A stretch of DNA of 22,926 nt from a virus. The notes under the pieces are model-generated. The model saw only the letters and a program-made list of their open reading frames with translations, searched no databases and was not told the DNA's origin. The stretch spans positions 1-22,926 of the IMG/VR virus record IMGVR_UViG_3300009181_000367; one strand, written 5' to 3'. Position numbers and translations under genes: made by a program. Each line of letters begins with the position of its first letter. Positions within the stretch are counted from its first letter, which is position 1. Shown piece by piece: positions 14,879 to 20,987 of the stretch.

Positions 14879-15433
14879 ATGAGCAAAAGGATTTCTCAAG
14901 TAGAAGCAATTCAAATCGCAACAAGGCGATCTTGTTTTCTGATCAGAGAATATACTGGCATTGAAATTATGCCAGAAGAATTGTTTTCAACCTGCAACGA
15001 AGCAATCTCTTTGTTAGCTTTAAAATGGGATTCTGAATTAATACCTATTAGAAATAATCCCGAAAGTATTATAAACATTTCATGTACGATGAATGTCATG
15101 GAATGGTGTATCAAATCTAAGGCTGAAATCACAGGCAAAAAGGAGTACAAACTAAATTCACAAAAAATAAGTAATGATCTAGGATTTATGGGAGAACATT
15201 TTGAACGAATGTTTCCTGGATTGATGGGTACAAAAAATGCAGAACAATCTGTTTTTGATGGTGTAAGTGCAACTGCAAATGCCGTCGAGACTAATGGGTT
15301 TTTCTGGACAAAAAAGTTGAATGAAAAGATTACGATATTAATGTCTTTTTATCCTGTATTGCAAATTCATGCAAAGCATAATAAAAAGCTTATGGAATTG
15401 ATGAATTGTTTAACAACTAACAAGGGAGTTTAA
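14879..15433 (+). CDS. Hypothetical phage protein, 184 aa
   Basis: The frame is open from 14825 with a GTG overlapping RusA, but the ATG at 14879 is preferred, with GGA 8 nt upstream and an AAGG further back. The product begins M-S-K-R-I-S-Q-V-E-A-I-Q-I-A-T-R-R-S, looks mostly helical and has no membrane segment. It has scattered cysteines without a CxxC pair. No family recognised. It sits in the recombination operon between RusA and an HTH-like gene, and its stop overlaps the next start (TAATG). Confidence 0.6.
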   Translation: MSKRISQVEAIQIATRRSCFLIREYTGIEIMPEELFSTCNEAISLLALKWDSELIPIRNNPESIINISCTMNVMEWCIKSKAEITGKKEYKLNSQKISNDLGFMGEHFERMFPGLMGTKNAEQSVFDGVSATANAVETNGFFWTKKLNEKITILMSFYPVLQIHAKHNKKLMELMNCLTTNKGV

Positions 15434-15822
15434 TGATGGCTTGTACAATTAATGATGTTATTTATGTAACCAGTGCTGAAGCTAGAATAATTCTAGGTAT
15501 CAGTGCGTCAGCTATGACACATAATATTACGAAACTTATATTTCGCAATGTTATAAACCTAAACGATTTTGATTTTGCTACCAATTTACTAGAATCTGCT
15601 GGTGTATTATCTGAAGAAATGAAAATAAGGATCAAGCAGATTACAGATAAGACAAGGGCTACATATTTGATTCCTATTGATCAAGTTGTAGAAAAAGCAA
15701 AAGCATATAAAGAAAAAGAAAACAAAAGAATTGAGCGTAAGCTTAAAAGGATTCAAGAAGCATTAAAACTTGTTAATGAATCTAATGGTTATAAAAACAA
15801 TCAAATCTTAGAAAAGGAATAG
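15433..15822 (+). CDS. Possible HTH protein with coiled-coil C-terminus, 129 aa
   Basis: Residues about 12-36 (V-T-S-A-E-A-R-I-I-L-G-I-S-A-S-A-M-T-H-N-I-T-K) look like a helix-turn-helix of the excisionase/MerR-like type (act or avoid DNA by 'T-x-x-E-A-x-x-x-L-G-I-S'). The C-terminal third, from K-A-K-A-Y-K-E-K-E-N-K-R-I-E-R-K-L-K-R-I-Q, is a highly charged likely coiled coil. The start could be ATG 15433 or ATG 15436; GGGAG serves either. It is coupled to the upstream gene by TAATG. A DNA-binding accessory or regulatory role is suggested by the HTH only. Confidence 0.55.
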   Translation: MMACTINDVIYVTSAEARIILGISASAMTHNITKLIFRNVINLNDFDFATNLLESAGVLSEEMKIRIKQITDKTRATYLIPIDQVVEKAKAYKEKENKRIERKLKRIQEALKLVNESNGYKNNQILEKE

Positions 15823-15825
15823 AGA

Positions 15826-16134
15826 ATGGAATTGCAAGATTATAAGGACTTTTTTCAGAAATGTACTCAACATATTTCTGATCGAACTGCAACTTATGGT
15901 TCGCCAGAAGTTAATTTCAAGCATATTGCAAACGCTTGGAGTATCGTTTTAAAGCGAAAAATAACTCCATATGAAGTTTCAATAATGATGGTGCACTTAA
16001 AGCTTGCACGGCTCGTTAATGATATCCATATTGATTCTATTCAAGACGCAGCAGCTTACCTAGCTATTGCACAATCTTTTGCTAAACAGGAAGCTGGAAT
16101 AGAAGAACATTGGTTGTCTAAAGTGCAGCTATAA
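15826..16134 (+). CDS. DUF6378-like conserved phage protein
   Basis: This 102-residue protein contains R-T-A-T-Y-G-S-P-E-V-N-F-K-H-I-A-N-A-W (20-38), then I-T-P-Y-E-V-S-I-M-M-V-H-L-K-L-A-R-L and D-S-I-Q-D-A-A-A-Y-L-A-I-A. This pattern ('R-x-x-x-Y-G-x-P-x-x-N-F ... D-V-x-x-M-M-x-x-L-K-x-A-R ... D-S-x-x-D-x-x-G-Y') is widespread in tailed phages as DUF6378. Its function is not established; an all-helical, MazG-like resemblance has been suggested to me only by its shape. AAGGAATAGAGA precedes the ATG. It is the last gene of the rightward operon. Confidence 0.8.
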   Translation: MELQDYKDFFQKCTQHISDRTATYGSPEVNFKHIANAWSIVLKRKITPYEVSIMMVHLKLARLVNDIHIDSIQDAAAYLAIAQSFAKQEAGIEEHWLSKVQL

Positions 16135-16176
16135 AAAAAAGGATAGGGAAAACCCCTATCCTTATTTTTTTTATTT
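16132..16176. terminator. Strong bidirectional intrinsic terminator
   Basis: AAGGATAGGG (16139-16148) and CCCTATCCTT (16154-16163) form a perfect 10-bp stem with a 5-nt loop. It is flanked by an A-run on the left and ATTTTTTTTATTTTTT on the right, so it works in both directions. It ends the rightward recombination operon and the first leftward accessory operon. Confidence 0.92.
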
Positions 16177-16180
16177 TTTA

Positions 16181-16495
16181 TTAATTATCATAATCAAAAT
16201 CAAAACCTCTGTGAGATTCAGGATCTACTAATTTTAATTTGATCCAACATTCGCCATTAACTATTATCTGAAGTCCTTTTACATCTACGGATAAATTAAA
16301 ATGATCAGTCAATTTATGATCATTATGTTTTTCATAAAAATATTCAATCCAACTTTCAAAATCTTCTAAACCATCGCCATCGCTATATGCCCTAGCGATT
16401 GCACTATCTAAACAGTTCCATTTTTCATCAGCAGCTAATTCGCTCATTGCCCAACGATCTTCTGTTTCTCTTGATACATCGTTACAATCAAACAT
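16181..16495 (-). CDS. Acidic hypothetical protein, 104 aa
   Basis: The frame is open to 16591, but the true start is ATG 16495 with AAAGGAG 7 nt upstream; the upstream extension would translate the poly-T leader into a Phe run. The product is acidic (F-D-C-N-D-V-S-R-E-T-E-D-R-W; D-G-D-G-L-E-D-F-E-S-W; ending F-D-F-D-Y-D-N). It shows a helical first half and short strands later. No family recognised. It is the last gene of the first accessory operon, ahead of the bidirectional terminator. Its leader is T8-A-T11-AAAGGAG, a leader type repeated elsewhere here. Confidence 0.65.
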   Translation of the reverse strand: MFDCNDVSRETEDRWAMSELAADEKWNCLDSAIARAYSDGDGLEDFESWIEYFYEKHNDHKLTDHFNLSVDVKGLQIIVNGECWIKLKLVDPESHRGFDFDYDN

Positions 16496-16542
16496 AGTAA
16501 TCTCCTTTAAAAAAAAAAATAAAAAAAACACCCTTTGGCTGC

Positions 16543-16734
16543 CTAACCGCCAACTATTTTTGCAACTCGATCCCCTATGGCATCGTTCCAACCAATTAGT
16601 CCCTCACTGCGCACCCATTTATTAAAATGGTCGCACGATGCGTCATCTCCAAAGAATTCACGATTTGGAAAATTTGCTTTAAACAAGGCAACATACGCAT
16701 GAGCAGCCCTAATGATATCCTTATTATTAACCAT
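16543..16734 (-). CDS. Small hypothetical protein, 63 aa
   Basis: Reads M-V-N-N-K-D-I-I-R-A-A-H-A-Y at the start and I-G-D-R-V-A-K-I-V-G-G at the end, probably a small helical protein. AAAGGGG lies 8 nt before the ATG. The start region and first nine residues resemble those of the neighbouring 58-residue gene (M-V-N-N-K-M-I-L-R-A), including the DNA of the ribosome binding site (AAAGGGGTTTAGAAATGG), so the two share an origin at least at their 5' ends. Function unknown. Confidence 0.6.
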   Translation of the reverse strand: MVNNKDIIRAAHAYVALFKANFPNREFFGDDASCDHFNKWVRSEGLIGWNDAIGDRVAKIVGG

Positions 16735-16779
16735 TTCTAAACCCCTTTATAAAAAGTAAAAAAAAATAATCCCTTGGCC

Positions 16780-16956
16780 CTAAACCGCATTTCTGCGGTT
16801 TAATTCGTTTTGAATCTTTTCGATTTGATTCTTGCACTTTTTGATCTGAACACCGATCATCATGAAATTAATTCTGTCCATGATCATGAAGCTGAGTGCC
16901 TGGCTGCTCAATTTTTTGTAATCTTTAGCCCTTAGAATCATCTTGTTATTAACCAT
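16780..16956 (-). CDS. Small hypothetical protein, 58 aa, first gene of accessory operon 1
   Basis: Reading the minus strand from ATG 16956 gives 58 residues starting M-V-N-N-K-M-I-L-R-A-K-D-Y and ending E-L-N-R-R-N-A-V, followed by TAG. AAAGGGG lies 8 nt upstream. It is the first gene below a clear promoter whose predicted transcription start is about 45 nt up. The middle is Met-rich and hydrophobic (F-M-I-M-D-R-I-N-F-M-M-I-G-V); the end looks like a charged helix or coiled coil. Function unknown. A 9-bp hairpin overlaps its stop. Confidence 0.65.
   Translation of the reverse strand: MVNNKMILRAKDYKKLSSQALSFMIMDRINFMMIGVQIKKCKNQIEKIQNELNRRNAV
16781..16802. repeat. Hairpin at the 3' end of the 58-aa gene
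   Basis: TAAACCGCA-TTTC-TGCGGTTTA is a perfect 9-bp stem with a 4-nt loop. On the minus strand a T-run (T9-AC-T5) begins about 15 nt further on, so it is not a textbook terminator. It may partly attenuate transcription or protect the upstream mRNA. Confidence 0.6.
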
Positions 16957-17008
16957 TTCTAAACCCCTTTAAGTTTTGGTCGACCGTTGTGGTTAACCTT
17001 ATAATATT

Positions 17009-17040
17009 ACTATAAAGATTTGTGTACACAATGTCTACAC
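17009..17040 (-). promoter_or_regulatory. Promoter P1 with dyad operator for accessory operon 1
   Basis: On the minus strand, TAGACA (17032-17037) is spaced 17 nt from TATAGT (17009-17014). The -35 lies inside GTGTAGACATTGTGTACAC (17022-17040), a 19-bp dyad with arms GTGT/ACAC and centre ACATTGT. The start would be about 45 nt before the 58-residue gene. The leader holds the 8-bp palindromes GGTTAACC and GGTCGACC. The same arrangement recurs at 20.4 and 22.6 kb. Confidence 0.8.
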
Positions 17041-17054
17041 TAATTTATAAGATT

Positions 17055-17891
17055 TTATAATTTATTTTCAATTAGCTTCATTCCGTAGTTATTCATAGCT
17101 TTATCTATTGTTATATTTTTCTTTAGAATTAGTTCATTTGATCTGAATGGTTCATAATTTACATGGTGCTGGTATCTCCCCCATTTCCAGCTGACTGTTA
17201 CTATTTCTGGATGCTGATCGACCAAGGATTGAGCCATCTTTAACCTGCCGTCATCTTTATACAGTTCATCCGTATTACCACCTTTCATTGTTAATGTAGG
17301 TGCTTTGCCACATAGGAATGCATTAAACAGAATCAAACAATAGCCGTCCTTTAGTGCGCGGATTGACAGATCAGTATCTTCGTTATATCTACCGCGCCAT
17401 CTGTGTTTTAAATCATTCCTGATACAAATGCAAGAATATATGCGGCTGTTAAGATAGTACGGAGGAACTTTACTCCTAGCACATGCAAAATAATCATAAT
17501 TAAATCCTGACATTACAACATTCTCGTATCGGTCTACGAAATCTTCTGCAGCCCTAAACATTGCTCCTGTTACAACCTTTATTTTTGCATTCTTATTCAG
17601 CCGTTGAAAATCACGAATATTATCATCCATAATCCAATGCCGTTCTGCACCAATAGATATAGAATGCTCCCACACCCAATTGCGTGCTGGAATTGAACCT
17701 TGACCTAAATTAGAAAACGGTAGCACATAAATCTTTTTAGGATCTATTCCTTCGGCATACTTATCGTATTCTTGAGGTTCTACCACGATATGGTATGGTA
17801 TCTTCATTTTTTCTAAAGCCTTAGAAGTCAAACGGGTGTCCCATCTACCTTTACTGATAATGTAAATTGGATGCCTAGGATTATTCATCAT
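17055..17891 (-). CDS. TET-associated-type glycosyltransferase (TAGT/GREB1-like GT-A fold)
   Basis: This 278-residue enzyme has the TAGT pattern: P-I-Y-I-I-S-K-G-R (8-16), V-V-E-P-Q-E-Y-D-K-Y (37-45), V-L-P-F ... I-P-A-R-N (56-71), the metal/sugar-nucleotide site W-I-M-D-D-N-I (86-92; D89, D90) and Y-N-E-D-T-D-L (169-175). TAGT enzymes were described as partners of phage TET/JBP dioxygenases and are predicted to add sugars to hydroxymethylated bases; phage cytosine hypermodification by such sets is known. Here the gene is the last of the cassette and overlaps the FkbM gene by 11 nt with GGAG as its ribosome binding site. Substrate is inferred. It could instead glycosylate a protein or a capsule. 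Confidence 0.8.
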   Translation of the reverse strand: MMNNPRHPIYIISKGRWDTRLTSKALEKMKIPYHIVVEPQEYDKYAEGIDPKKIYVLPFSNLGQGSIPARNWVWEHSISIGAERHWIMDDNIRDFQRLNKNAKIKVVTGAMFRAAEDFVDRYENVVMSGFNYDYFACARSKVPPYYLNSRIYSCICIRNDLKHRWRGRYNEDTDLSIRALKDGYCLILFNAFLCGKAPTLTMKGGNTDELYKDDGRLKMAQSLVDQHPEIVTVSWKWGRYQHHVNYEPFRSNELILKKNITIDKAMNNYGMKLIENKL

Positions 17892-18546
17892 TTATCTCCC
17901 TAACATAAGCAGAAATATAACTCCAACCGCTTTTAAAAGTAGCCCTATGTAAAGCAGTAAAATTGTTTTCTTCAATTTTATCTAATATGTCATTTGCTTT
18001 TTTCTCCCAATCAAACCCAACCATAGGATGAAACTCAATAATTATTCCCCTTAAATGATTTAAGTTTTCAACAATCCTATATCCATATTCCGCCCCTTCG
18101 ACATCTATCTTTACTATAGTGGCATCTTTTACGACATCATCGTATTTAAGCGAAGGGATAGTTATACTTTTAACCTTACCTTTCCTTTTCGCAATTGAAT
18201 TCGTAACTCCAATACCTTTAGAAATAAACAATTCAATCTGTTTTCCATATCCTCCTACGATTGCAACATTATGAATTTCCATCGTTTCTTTTTTATTTTT
18301 TAATAGCAACTCAAAAGTTTCTGGAGTTGCTTCATATGAAATTATCCTTTTAACTCCTGCGTTATGACATATAATAGAATATTCACCAACATAGGCCCCT
18401 ATATCTACGACGACATCATCAGGCAAGAGTTTTAATTTCATGCATTCTGACATTGGGTTTTCAAAAGGCTTTTTACTTTTTAAAGTTTTAAAAGCATAAT
18501 GCCCTTTTGTTAAATTACTGTTAACAAAAAACTGTTCATTCATCAT
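17881..18546 (-). CDS. FkbM-family SAM-dependent methyltransferase
   Basis: This 221-residue protein has the FkbM signature: V-V-D-I-G-A-Y-V-G-E-Y-S (46-57; SAM motif I), Y-E-A-T-P (71-75), V-K-I-D-V-E-G-A-E (145-153) and I-I-I-E-F-H-P (168-174). FkbM enzymes methylate hydroxyls, often on sugars. Lying between a glycosyltransferase and a second methyltransferase, it most likely methylates the sugar the neighbour transfers. It overlaps the genes on both sides by 11 nt with the same junction sequence, GGAGATAAATGATGAAT, so stoichiometric production is likely. Both this protein and its upstream neighbour end in E-I-N-D-E, a result of that repeated junction. Confidence 0.85.
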   Translation of the reverse strand: MMNEQFFVNSNLTKGHYAFKTLKSKKPFENPMSECMKLKLLPDDVVVDIGAYVGEYSIICHNAGVKRIISYEATPETFELLLKNKKETMEIHNVAIVGGYGKQIELFISKGIGVTNSIAKRKGKVKSITIPSLKYDDVVKDATIVKIDVEGAEYGYRIVENLNHLRGIIIEFHPMVGFDWEKKANDILDKIEENNFTALHRATFKSGWSYISAYVREINDE

Positions 18547-19354
18547 TTATCTCCTGAATAAAGGAATATCTTTTCCAGCATGTAGGTCTTGCATTCCATA
18601 ATTTTGTACTTATTTTTTCATACTCATGAAGTCGCATCTCTGAACCAAAAATCCTTCCAAGCTTTTTGTTTTCTACAAGTTCATCTGCAACAATATAGAA
18701 TGGGAAATGACCAATAGACCTAGTATTAAATGAATTTGCAGCATATAAATTTTTCGGTGACATATATCTGATTACATCAAATAAATGTTTTATCGGATCG
18801 CTTATATGTTCAAAATATTCACTTGCAAAAACAATATCTACATCTTTTGGTACGTCCAAAATAGATTCTACAACCTTGAAATCATATTTTTTTGCTATAC
18901 TATTGCAAATAGAATATTGCATAGTATCCTTCAGGTTTATACCAAATACTTCTGCATTAGGAAATAATTGTTTTAAAGCTAAAGTTGAAAACCCTATACC
19001 GCATCCTAAATCTACGATGACTTTTGGATCTTTTGGAAATAACCCAAACTTATTTAAGTTCCTAATATATTCTTTTGAATAAATAATCCAACATGCAACA
19101 AGCTGAGGTAGATAATGTAGATGATCATAAATTCCGTAATCTGGATTTCCAAGTTCGACAGATTTATACCATCTATCCTCTAAATATTTTCCATCTTTTA
19201 CACTTTCATTAGAAACTTTAATACCTTTAAAATATTTTATATTCTCAATGATTGTTGTGTACATTTCTGGATCATTAATCCCTAAAACATCTTTTATAAT
19301 ACCTATAAAGCAATCTATCGTTTCTTTTGTACTCATCTTTAAAATATCATTCAT
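18536..19354 (-). CDS. Class I SAM-dependent methyltransferase
   Basis: A 272-residue protein with a helical N-terminal domain (about 1-105) and a Rossmann methyltransferase domain. SAM motif I is V-I-V-D-L-G-C-G-I-G-F-S (112-123), the acidic loop is F-G-I-N-L (137-141), and I-V-F-A-S-E-Y-F-E-H-I-S-D-P (174-187) is the usual motif after beta-4. No N-P-P-Y motif is present, so it is unlike N6-adenine or N4-cytosine DNA methylases; a small-molecule or sugar target is more likely. It overlaps the small 94-residue gene by 8 nt and the FkbM gene by 11 nt. The N-terminal domain is not one I recognise and may choose the substrate. Confidence 0.82.
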   Translation of the reverse strand: MNDILKMSTKETIDCFIGIIKDVLGINDPEMYTTIIENIKYFKGIKVSNESVKDGKYLEDRWYKSVELGNPDYGIYDHLHYLPQLVACWIIYSKEYIRNLNKFGLFPKDPKVIVDLGCGIGFSTLALKQLFPNAEVFGINLKDTMQYSICNSIAKKYDFKVVESILDVPKDVDIVFASEYFEHISDPIKHLFDVIRYMSPKNLYAANSFNTRSIGHFPFYIVADELVENKKLGRIFGSEMRLHEYEKISTKLWNARPTCWKRYSFIQEINDE

Positions 19355-19631
19355 TCCCTTTATCTCCCTTTTCTAGTTCTGATATATATTCCATAACTTT
19401 TAACACTCGTCGTTCAATCTTTGGAAACCAAATATATTTGGTCGTGTATCCAACTTTTTGATCAACAAGTTTAGAAAATTCCTGAACGCCTTCTTCTGAT
19501 TCAAAATGAACCATTAAAGTTTTCATAGGTTCTTTATTTGGTTGATCAAATTCTGGCATACCCACCCATTCTTTTTCCCATGGCTCAGGTATTTTTTCCA
19601 TAGGAAACAACATCGGTTGATCTTCGCTCAT
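19347..19631 (-). CDS. Small conserved-looking phage protein in the glycosylation cassette, 94 aa
   Basis: The core reads W-V-G-M-P-E-F-D-Q ... T-L-M-V-H-F-E-S-E-E-G-V-Q-E-F-S-K-L-V ... T-T-K-Y-I-W-F-P-K-I-E-R-R. I recall the pattern 'W-x-x-M-P-E-F ... V-H-F ... F-x-x-L-x-x-Q-x-x-x-x-T-K-x-I-W-x-P' from phage proteins, alone or fused to ParB-like domains near DNA-modification genes, but this is memory, not a search. GGAGATAAAA precedes the ATG. The gene is joined to the methyltransferase by an 8-nt overlap. A cofactor or adaptor role for the cassette is a guess from position. Confidence 0.65.
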   Translation of the reverse strand: MSEDQPMLFPMEKIPEPWEKEWVGMPEFDQPNKEPMKTLMVHFESEEGVQEFSKLVDQKVGYTTKYIWFPKIERRVLKVMEYISELEKGDKGNE

Positions 19632-19640
19632 TTTTATCTC

Positions 19641-19817
19641 CTAAAATTTTTCTAGTTTGTTTTTAGACTTGTAAAAATAACCTAAAACATACTTTATGAC
19701 AGCTGTTTTAGTGCCAAGGTTAAGGTCTTCACGTATCCATTCAATTGTATTCATATCATCCTGCGTCAGCTTAAAATGATTTGAAATCTTGAAATTCTTA
19801 TCGCGTTTAGTCTTCAT
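19641..19817 (-). CDS. Small ribbon-helix-helix-like protein, 58 aa
   Basis: Reading the minus strand from ATG 19817 gives 58 residues: M-K-T-K-R-D-K-N-F-K-I-S, then L-T-Q-D-D-M-N-T-I-E-W-I-R-E-D-L-N-L-G-T-K-T-A-V-I-K-Y-V-L-G-Y-F. This is the spacing of a CopG-type ribbon-helix-helix (strand, helix, turn with G-T-K-T, helix). The start overlaps the previous stop as TAATG. Its TAG runs straight into GGAGATAAAA, the ribosome binding site of the next gene. It could regulate the cassette it heads. The fold is by eye. Confidence 0.65.
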   Translation of the reverse strand: MKTKRDKNFKISNHFKLTQDDMNTIEWIREDLNLGTKTAVIKYVLGYFYKSKNKLEKF

Positions 19818-20098
19818 TAGAATATATCCGTTGATGTAGGTTTAGATTTAAAAAGAAATACCATATCTTCGCCATGCCAACCACCGACTAAAGTTCCATC
19901 CCATCCTAATTTATCTGCAAGCTTTATTGCAGATTCAGTATGGAGGTATTCTCGGCTGAATGAATAATCGTAAGCGATTGTAATGCTTACCTTTTTATCA
20001 CTTCCGAGTATAGCTTTGATCCTAGAACCCTTCGTATTAGTGGCTGGCATGTATATGGTTGTTATAAACACGCCATTCATTGTTTCACAAGTTAACAT
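19817..20098 (-). CDS. Hypothetical protein, 93 aa, with G9 tract as ribosome binding site
   Basis: Reads M-L-T-C-E-T-M-N-G-V-F-I-T-T-I-Y at the start, with a likely beta-sheet core (V-S-I-T-I-A-Y-D-Y, D-M-V-F-L-F-K-S) and a central G-W-D-G-T-L-V-G-G-W-H-G-E-D loop. No family recognised. Translation depends on AAAGGGGGGGGG, where nine G residues lie 5 nt before the ATG. The next gene is coupled by TAATG. It lies between the 80-residue gene and the RHH gene in operon 2. Confidence 0.6.
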   Translation of the reverse strand: MLTCETMNGVFITTIYMPATNTKGSRIKAILGSDKKVSITIAYDYSFSREYLHTESAIKLADKLGWDGTLVGGWHGEDMVFLFKSKPTSTDIF

Positions 20099-20103
20099 AT
20101 TTA

Positions 20104-20112
20104 CCCCCCCCC
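20104..20112 (-). promoter_or_regulatory. Homopolymeric G9 Shine-Dalgarno
   Basis: Nine consecutive C on the plus strand (G9 on the mRNA) follow AAA and precede TAAAT-ATG of the 93-residue gene. Elsewhere in the window this site has four or fewer G. A tract this long is prone to slippage, which would move or weaken the ribosome binding site spacing. Confidence 0.7.
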
Positions 20113-20123
20113 TTTATTAGTTA

Positions 20124-20366
20124 TTAACCTAGAGTTGGAGCAAGTTTTTGATGAATTCTGTTTTCAAGATTTAAGATTTCATCAATTTTATTATCAATTT
20201 CCTTTGCCTGTCCTACAAAATTATTGCATATATTTAGTATGCTTTTTGGGTTATCTTCGATTTTTGACTTCACAATTTTACTTTTTTCGCAAAGTTCATT
20301 GTAAAGTAATCCTAAAGAATTCCTAATGAATTTAAGATCCTGTTCGCTTAATTCAACCTTTATCAT
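20124..20366 (-). CDS. Helical hypothetical protein, 80 aa, first gene of accessory operon 2
   Basis: A Lys/Glu/Asn-rich, nearly all-helical protein beginning M-I-K-V-E-L-S-E-Q-D-L-K-F-I-R-N-S-L-G-L-L-Y-N-E-L and continuing with heptad-like spacing (I-D-N-K-I-D-E-I-L-N-L-E-N-R-I), so a coiled coil is likely. AAAGGGG precedes the ATG. It is the first gene after promoter P2, with a predicted leader of about 45 nt. No family recognised. Confidence 0.6.
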   Translation of the reverse strand: MIKVELSEQDLKFIRNSLGLLYNELCEKSKIVKSKIEDNPKSILNICNNFVGQAKEIDNKIDEILNLENRIHQKLAPTLG

Positions 20367-20417
20367 GGCTATCCCCTTTGTAAGTTTAGGCCAACCAACA
20401 TGATCGACCTAATATCA

Positions 20418-20449
20418 GTATATATGAAAGTGTTAACAATGTCTACACT
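20418..20449 (-). promoter_or_regulatory. Promoter P2 with dyad operator for accessory operon 2
   Basis: On the minus strand, TAGACA (20441-20446) is spaced 17 nt from TATACT (20418-20423). The dyad GTGTAGACATTGTTAACAC (20431-20449) covers the -35, with the same GTGT/ACAC arms and ACATTGT centre as P1. It would drive the genes from 20366 down to the glycosyltransferase. The leader (AAACTTACAAAGGGG) also resembles that of P1 (AAACTTAAAGGGG). Confidence 0.8.
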
Positions 20450-20472
20450 AAATAATAAAAATAATAAATATT

Positions 20473-20751
20473 TTAGTCGAATCGTTCCTTGGCTATTTCT
20501 ATGTTGTTTTCATTTAGTTCATTTATTAATGAATCTATTGTTTTTTTCATTTTTTTGTTTTGTCTGACATAATAGCTTTCACTCTGTTGAAGTTTTAGGA
20601 TTTGCTTCCTTAATGCTCCAATAGTATTGAAATTCTGAGTGATTTTTCTTGAATAGCATATTCTACAAAGATGGTTATTATACACGAATTTAAGCAACTT
20701 TTTGGCACACATTCGGCATATAGCTTCAGTGTTGGTATTAATTTTCTTCAT
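20473..20751 (-). CDS. Zinc-ribbon plus coiled-coil protein, 92 aa
   Basis: I start at ATG 20751, which has GGAG 6 nt upstream; the ATG at 20757 touches the ribosome binding site. The N-terminal half holds I-C-R-M-C and L-C-R-I-C, two C-x2-C pairs about 15 residues apart, typical of a zinc ribbon. The rest (I-L-K-L-Q-Q-S-E-S-Y-Y-V-R-Q-N-K-K-M-K-K ...) is a charged coiled coil. A nucleic-acid or RNA-polymerase binding role is possible. It overlaps the upstream gene by 14 nt and is the last gene of operon 3, ending 24 nt before the dyad of P2. Confidence 0.65.
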   Translation of the reverse strand: MKKINTNTEAICRMCAKKLLKFVYNNHLCRICYSRKITQNFNTIGALRKQILKLQQSESYYVRQNKKMKKTIDSLINELNENNIEIAKERFD

Positions 20752-20986
20752 GTTCATCTCCTTCTTCTTCTTCTACAAAAGAAATTCTACCCATCAGTAA
20801 AAGTTCTTCGAGACCATACACTGTTTTCCGTTCACAGGTTGGGCATTCTACTTTTCTTGCGTCTGGTTCTAATGAATCACCATAATCATCACCACAATTT
20901 ATACATAAACCTAATAAATCATCATTCACTTGTATAAATTCGCATTCTGACATTTCAAATGTTTTAGATTCTTTCAGATACTTCAT
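20738..20986 (-). CDS. Zinc-finger conserved phage protein, 82 aa
   Basis: Contains C-I-N-C-G-D and V-E-C-P-T-C-E-R-K-T-V-Y-G-L-E-E-L-L-L-M-G. The pattern 'C-x2-C-G ... E-P-D-A-R ... C-x2-C-x-x-x-x-V-Y-G-x-E-E-L' is common in small phage proteins of unknown function, and the two C-x2-C pairs should hold one zinc. The C-terminus is a run of Glu encoded by a GAA/GAG repeat. AAAGGGAG lies before the ATG, preceded by T8-A-T8 and the AGGT tandem repeat. It overlaps the next gene by 14 nt. Confidence 0.7.
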   Translation of the reverse strand: MKYLKESKTFEMSECEFIQVNDDLLGLCINCGDDYGDSLEPDARKVECPTCERKTVYGLEELLLMGRISFVEEEEGDEHEEN

Positions 20987-20987
20987 T

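Noticed and set aside
16496-16591. N-terminal extension of the 104-aa protein
   Set aside because: It translates a poly-T leader and the ribosome binding site of the real start at 16495.
18536-19354. The class I methyltransferase as a DNA restriction-modification methylase
   Set aside because: No N-P-P-Y/D-P-P-Y or cytosine-C5 P-C motif, and no restriction endonuclease alongside; its neighbours point to sugar or small-molecule methylation.
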